Positions 62,563 through 64,000 of a DNA stretch of 64,000 nucleotides are shown here, one piece after another. The notes below the pieces were generated by a model that made no database searches, was not told the origin of the DNA, and worked only from the letters and a program-made list of their open reading frames with translations. The translations under genes and the position numbers were made by a program. Source of the stretch: Prosthecodimorpha hirschii (GTDB taxonomy: Bacteria > Pseudomonadota > Alphaproteobacteria > Rhizobiales > Ancalomicrobiaceae). The stretch is taken from contig NZ_LJYW01000001.1 of NCBI RefSeq assembly GCF_001305515.1, positions 3,476,734-3,540,733 of the forward strand, read 5' to 3'. Position 1 is the first letter of the stretch. Each line of letters starts with the position of its first letter.

Positions 62563-63387
62563 ATGGCCATGCTGAGCTTCGAACGGAAATACAGGGTCCG
62601 AGGAGGCACCCTCGTCGGCGGCGACCTCTTCGACTTCTGGGTCGGCCCGTTCTATGTCGGTTTCTTCGGTGTCACCACGATCTTCTTCGCGGCCCTCGGG
62701 ACCGCATTGATCGTCTACGGCGCCGCGCTGGGTCCGACCTGGAACATCTGGCAGATCTCGATCGCGCCGCCGGATCTGAAATACGGCCTCGGCCTGGCAC
62801 CCCTTCAGGAAGGCGGGCTCTGGCAGATCATCACGGTCTGCGCCATCGGCTCCTTCGTCTCCTGGGCGCTGCGCGAGGTCGAAATCTGCCGCAAGCTGGG
62901 CATGGACTATCACGTGCCCTTCGCCTTCGGCGTCGCGATCTTCGCCTATGTCTCGCTGGTGGTGATCCGGCCGGTCCTGCTCGGCGCCTGGGGACATGGC
63001 TTCCCGTACGGGATCTTCAGCCACTTGGACTGGGTGTCCAATGTCGGCTACCAGTATCTCCATTTCCACTACAACCCTGCGCATATGATCGCGGTGTCGT
63101 TCTTCTTCACGACGACCTTCGCGCTGGCGCTGCACGGCTCTCTGATCCTGTCGGCTGCGAACCCGCCCAAGGGCGAGGCGATGAAGACCGCGGAGCATGA
63201 GAACACCTTCTTCCGCGACACGATCGGCTATTCGATCGGCACGCTCGGCATCCACCGCCTCGGCCTCCTGCTCGCCCTCAGCGCGGGCTTCTGGAGCGCC
63301 GTCTGCATCATCATCAGCGGCCCGCTCTGGACGCGCGGATGGCCGGAATGGTGGGGCTGGTGGCTCGACCTGCCGATCTGGAACTGA
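62563..63387 (+). CDS. pufL: Photosynthetic reaction centre L subunit
   Basis: A 274-residue protein with five transmembrane helices. The start [20 protein letters not shown] is the standard L-subunit N-terminus. Helix D has [20 protein letters not shown], which supplies the special-pair ligand His and an iron-ligand His, and [10 protein letters not shown] supplies the second iron-ligand His. GGTGGAGGG precedes the ATG; the frame is open upstream but not homologous. Confidence 0.96.
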   Translation: MAMLSFERKYRVRGGTLVGGDLFDFWVGPFYVGFFGVTTIFFAALGTALIVYGAALGPTWNIWQISIAPPDLKYGLGLAPLQEGGLWQIITVCAIGSFVSWALREVEICRKLGMDYHVPFAFGVAIFAYVSLVVIRPVLLGAWGHGFPYGIFSHLDWVSNVGYQYLHFHYNPAHMIAVSFFFTTTFALALHGSLILSAANPPKGEAMKTAEHENTFFRDTIGYSIGTLGIHRLGLLLALSAGFWSAVCIIISGPLWTRGWPEWWGWWLDLPIWN

Positions 63388-63399
63388 GGGAGGCCGGAC

Positions 63400-64000
63400 A
63401 TGAGCGAGTTTCGCAACATCTTTACCCGTGTCCAGGCCCGCGGGCCGGCCTATGAAGGCGTGATCGACGGGGCGGCCGCCTGGCCGCGTCAGGGCGGCAT
63501 GGGCTTCTCCCATCTGCTCGGCCGTTTCGGCGACGCCCAGATCGGCCCGATCTATCTCGGCTGGACCGGCCTTGCCGCCCTGATCTTCGGCATCACCGCC
63601 TTCGAGATCATCGGTCTCAACATGTGGGCGTCGGTGAACTGGGATCCGGTCCAGTTCGTGCGCCAACTGCCCTGGCTCGCCCTGGAGCCGCCGTCGCCGA
63701 AATGGGGCATCTCGATTCCCCCCATGGCGGAAGGCGGCTGGTGGCTGCTTGCCGGCTTCTGCCTGACCGCATCGATCCTGCTCTGGTGGGTCCGCGTCTA
63801 TGTCCGGGCTCGCGCCCTCGGCATGGGCACCCATGTCGCCTGGGCCTTCGCGGCGGCGATCTGGCTCTACCTGGTGCTCGGCTTCATCCGGCCGCTGATG
63901 ATGGGCTCGTGGTCCGAGGCGGTGCCCTTCGGCATCTTCCCGCATCTCGATTGGACGGCCGCCTTCTCGATCCGCTACGGCAACCTGTTCTACAACCCGT
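63400..64000 (+). CDS. pufM: Photosynthetic reaction centre M subunit (3' partial)
   Basis: Two hundred codons are present before the window ends. The start [20 protein letters not shown], the helix-A segment [20 protein letters not shown], and [20 protein letters not shown] identify the M subunit. The sequence stops within helix C/D, at [12 protein letters not shown], before the special-pair and iron ligands. GGGAGG lies 7 bases before the ATG. Whether pufC (a tetraheme cytochrome) follows cannot be seen. Confidence 0.96.
   Translation, partial: MSEFRNIFTRVQARGPAYEGVIDGAAAWPRQGGMGFSHLLGRFGDAQIGPIYLGWTGLAALIFGITAFEIIGLNMWASVNWDPVQFVRQLPWLALEPPSPKWGISIPPMAEGGWWLLAGFCLTASILLWWVRVYVRARALGMGTHVAWAFAAAIWLYLVLGFIRPLMMGSWSEAVPFGIFPHLDWTAAFSIRYGNLFYNP

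Overview
The window is high-G+C DNA from an anoxygenic phototrophic alphaproteobacterium. It holds most of a photosynthesis gene cluster (PGC) of the purple-bacterial type-II reaction-centre kind. The gene content (one PpsR with AerR, LhaA, PuhABCE, AcsF, PufQBALM and the spirilloxanthin-type carotenoid genes crtB/C/D/E/F/I) points to Alphaproteobacteria. A member of Hyphomicrobiales (Rhizobiales) is my best guess, but that is inference from gene order and style, not from a marker gene.

Bases 1-20434 are accessory metabolism. From the left edge: the end of an RpiR regulator, a complete Dpp/Opp-type ABC transporter operon ending in an M81 (MlrC-like) metallopeptidase, and an XRE-cupin regulator. 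Next is a polar amino-acid ABC operon (binding protein, a prephenate-dehydratase-fold protein, two permeases, no ATPase). A minus-strand FAH hydrolase / TRAP transporter / SDR catabolic operon follows, divergent from a GntR-type regulator that is translationally coupled to a small alpha/beta-barrel protein and an epimerase. The region ends with an ArsR regulator beside a double-domain AHSA1 protein.

Bases 20515-64000 are the PGC. Minus strand: bchG, a PucC-like MFS gene, bchP and idi2, then ppsR and aerR. Plus strand: bchFNBHLM-lhaA-puhABC-orf-acsF-puhE-hemA, then bchI-bchD-dxs-bchO-crtI-crtB-orf. Minus strand again: crtD-crtC. Plus strand: crtEF-bchCXYZ-pufQBALM, the classic superoperon, cut off by the window edge inside pufM. 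Together these genes make ALA (HemA), isoprenoid precursors (Dxs, Idi2), bacteriochlorophyll a (BchH/I/D, M, AcsF, LNB, F, XYZ, C, G, P), carotenoids of the spirilloxanthin series, and the RC-LH1 apoproteins and assembly factors. The only Mg-protoporphyrin ester cyclase seen is the oxygen-dependent AcsF; bchE, crtA, bchJ and puc genes are not in this window.

The genes are very tightly packed, with many ATGA/GTGA/TGATG overlaps. The main non-coding signals are: PpsR-type TGT-N12-ACA-like palindromes whose downstream half doubles as the -35 box at bchG, bchF, bchC and crtD; a promoter that would make bchG mRNA leaderless; strong intercistronic hairpins in the puf operon; a perfect 20-bp palindrome before puhA; and an unusual array of ten tandem about 21-bp hairpin units between bchD and dxs. 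The crtC gene also lacks a canonical start codon for its conserved N-terminus.
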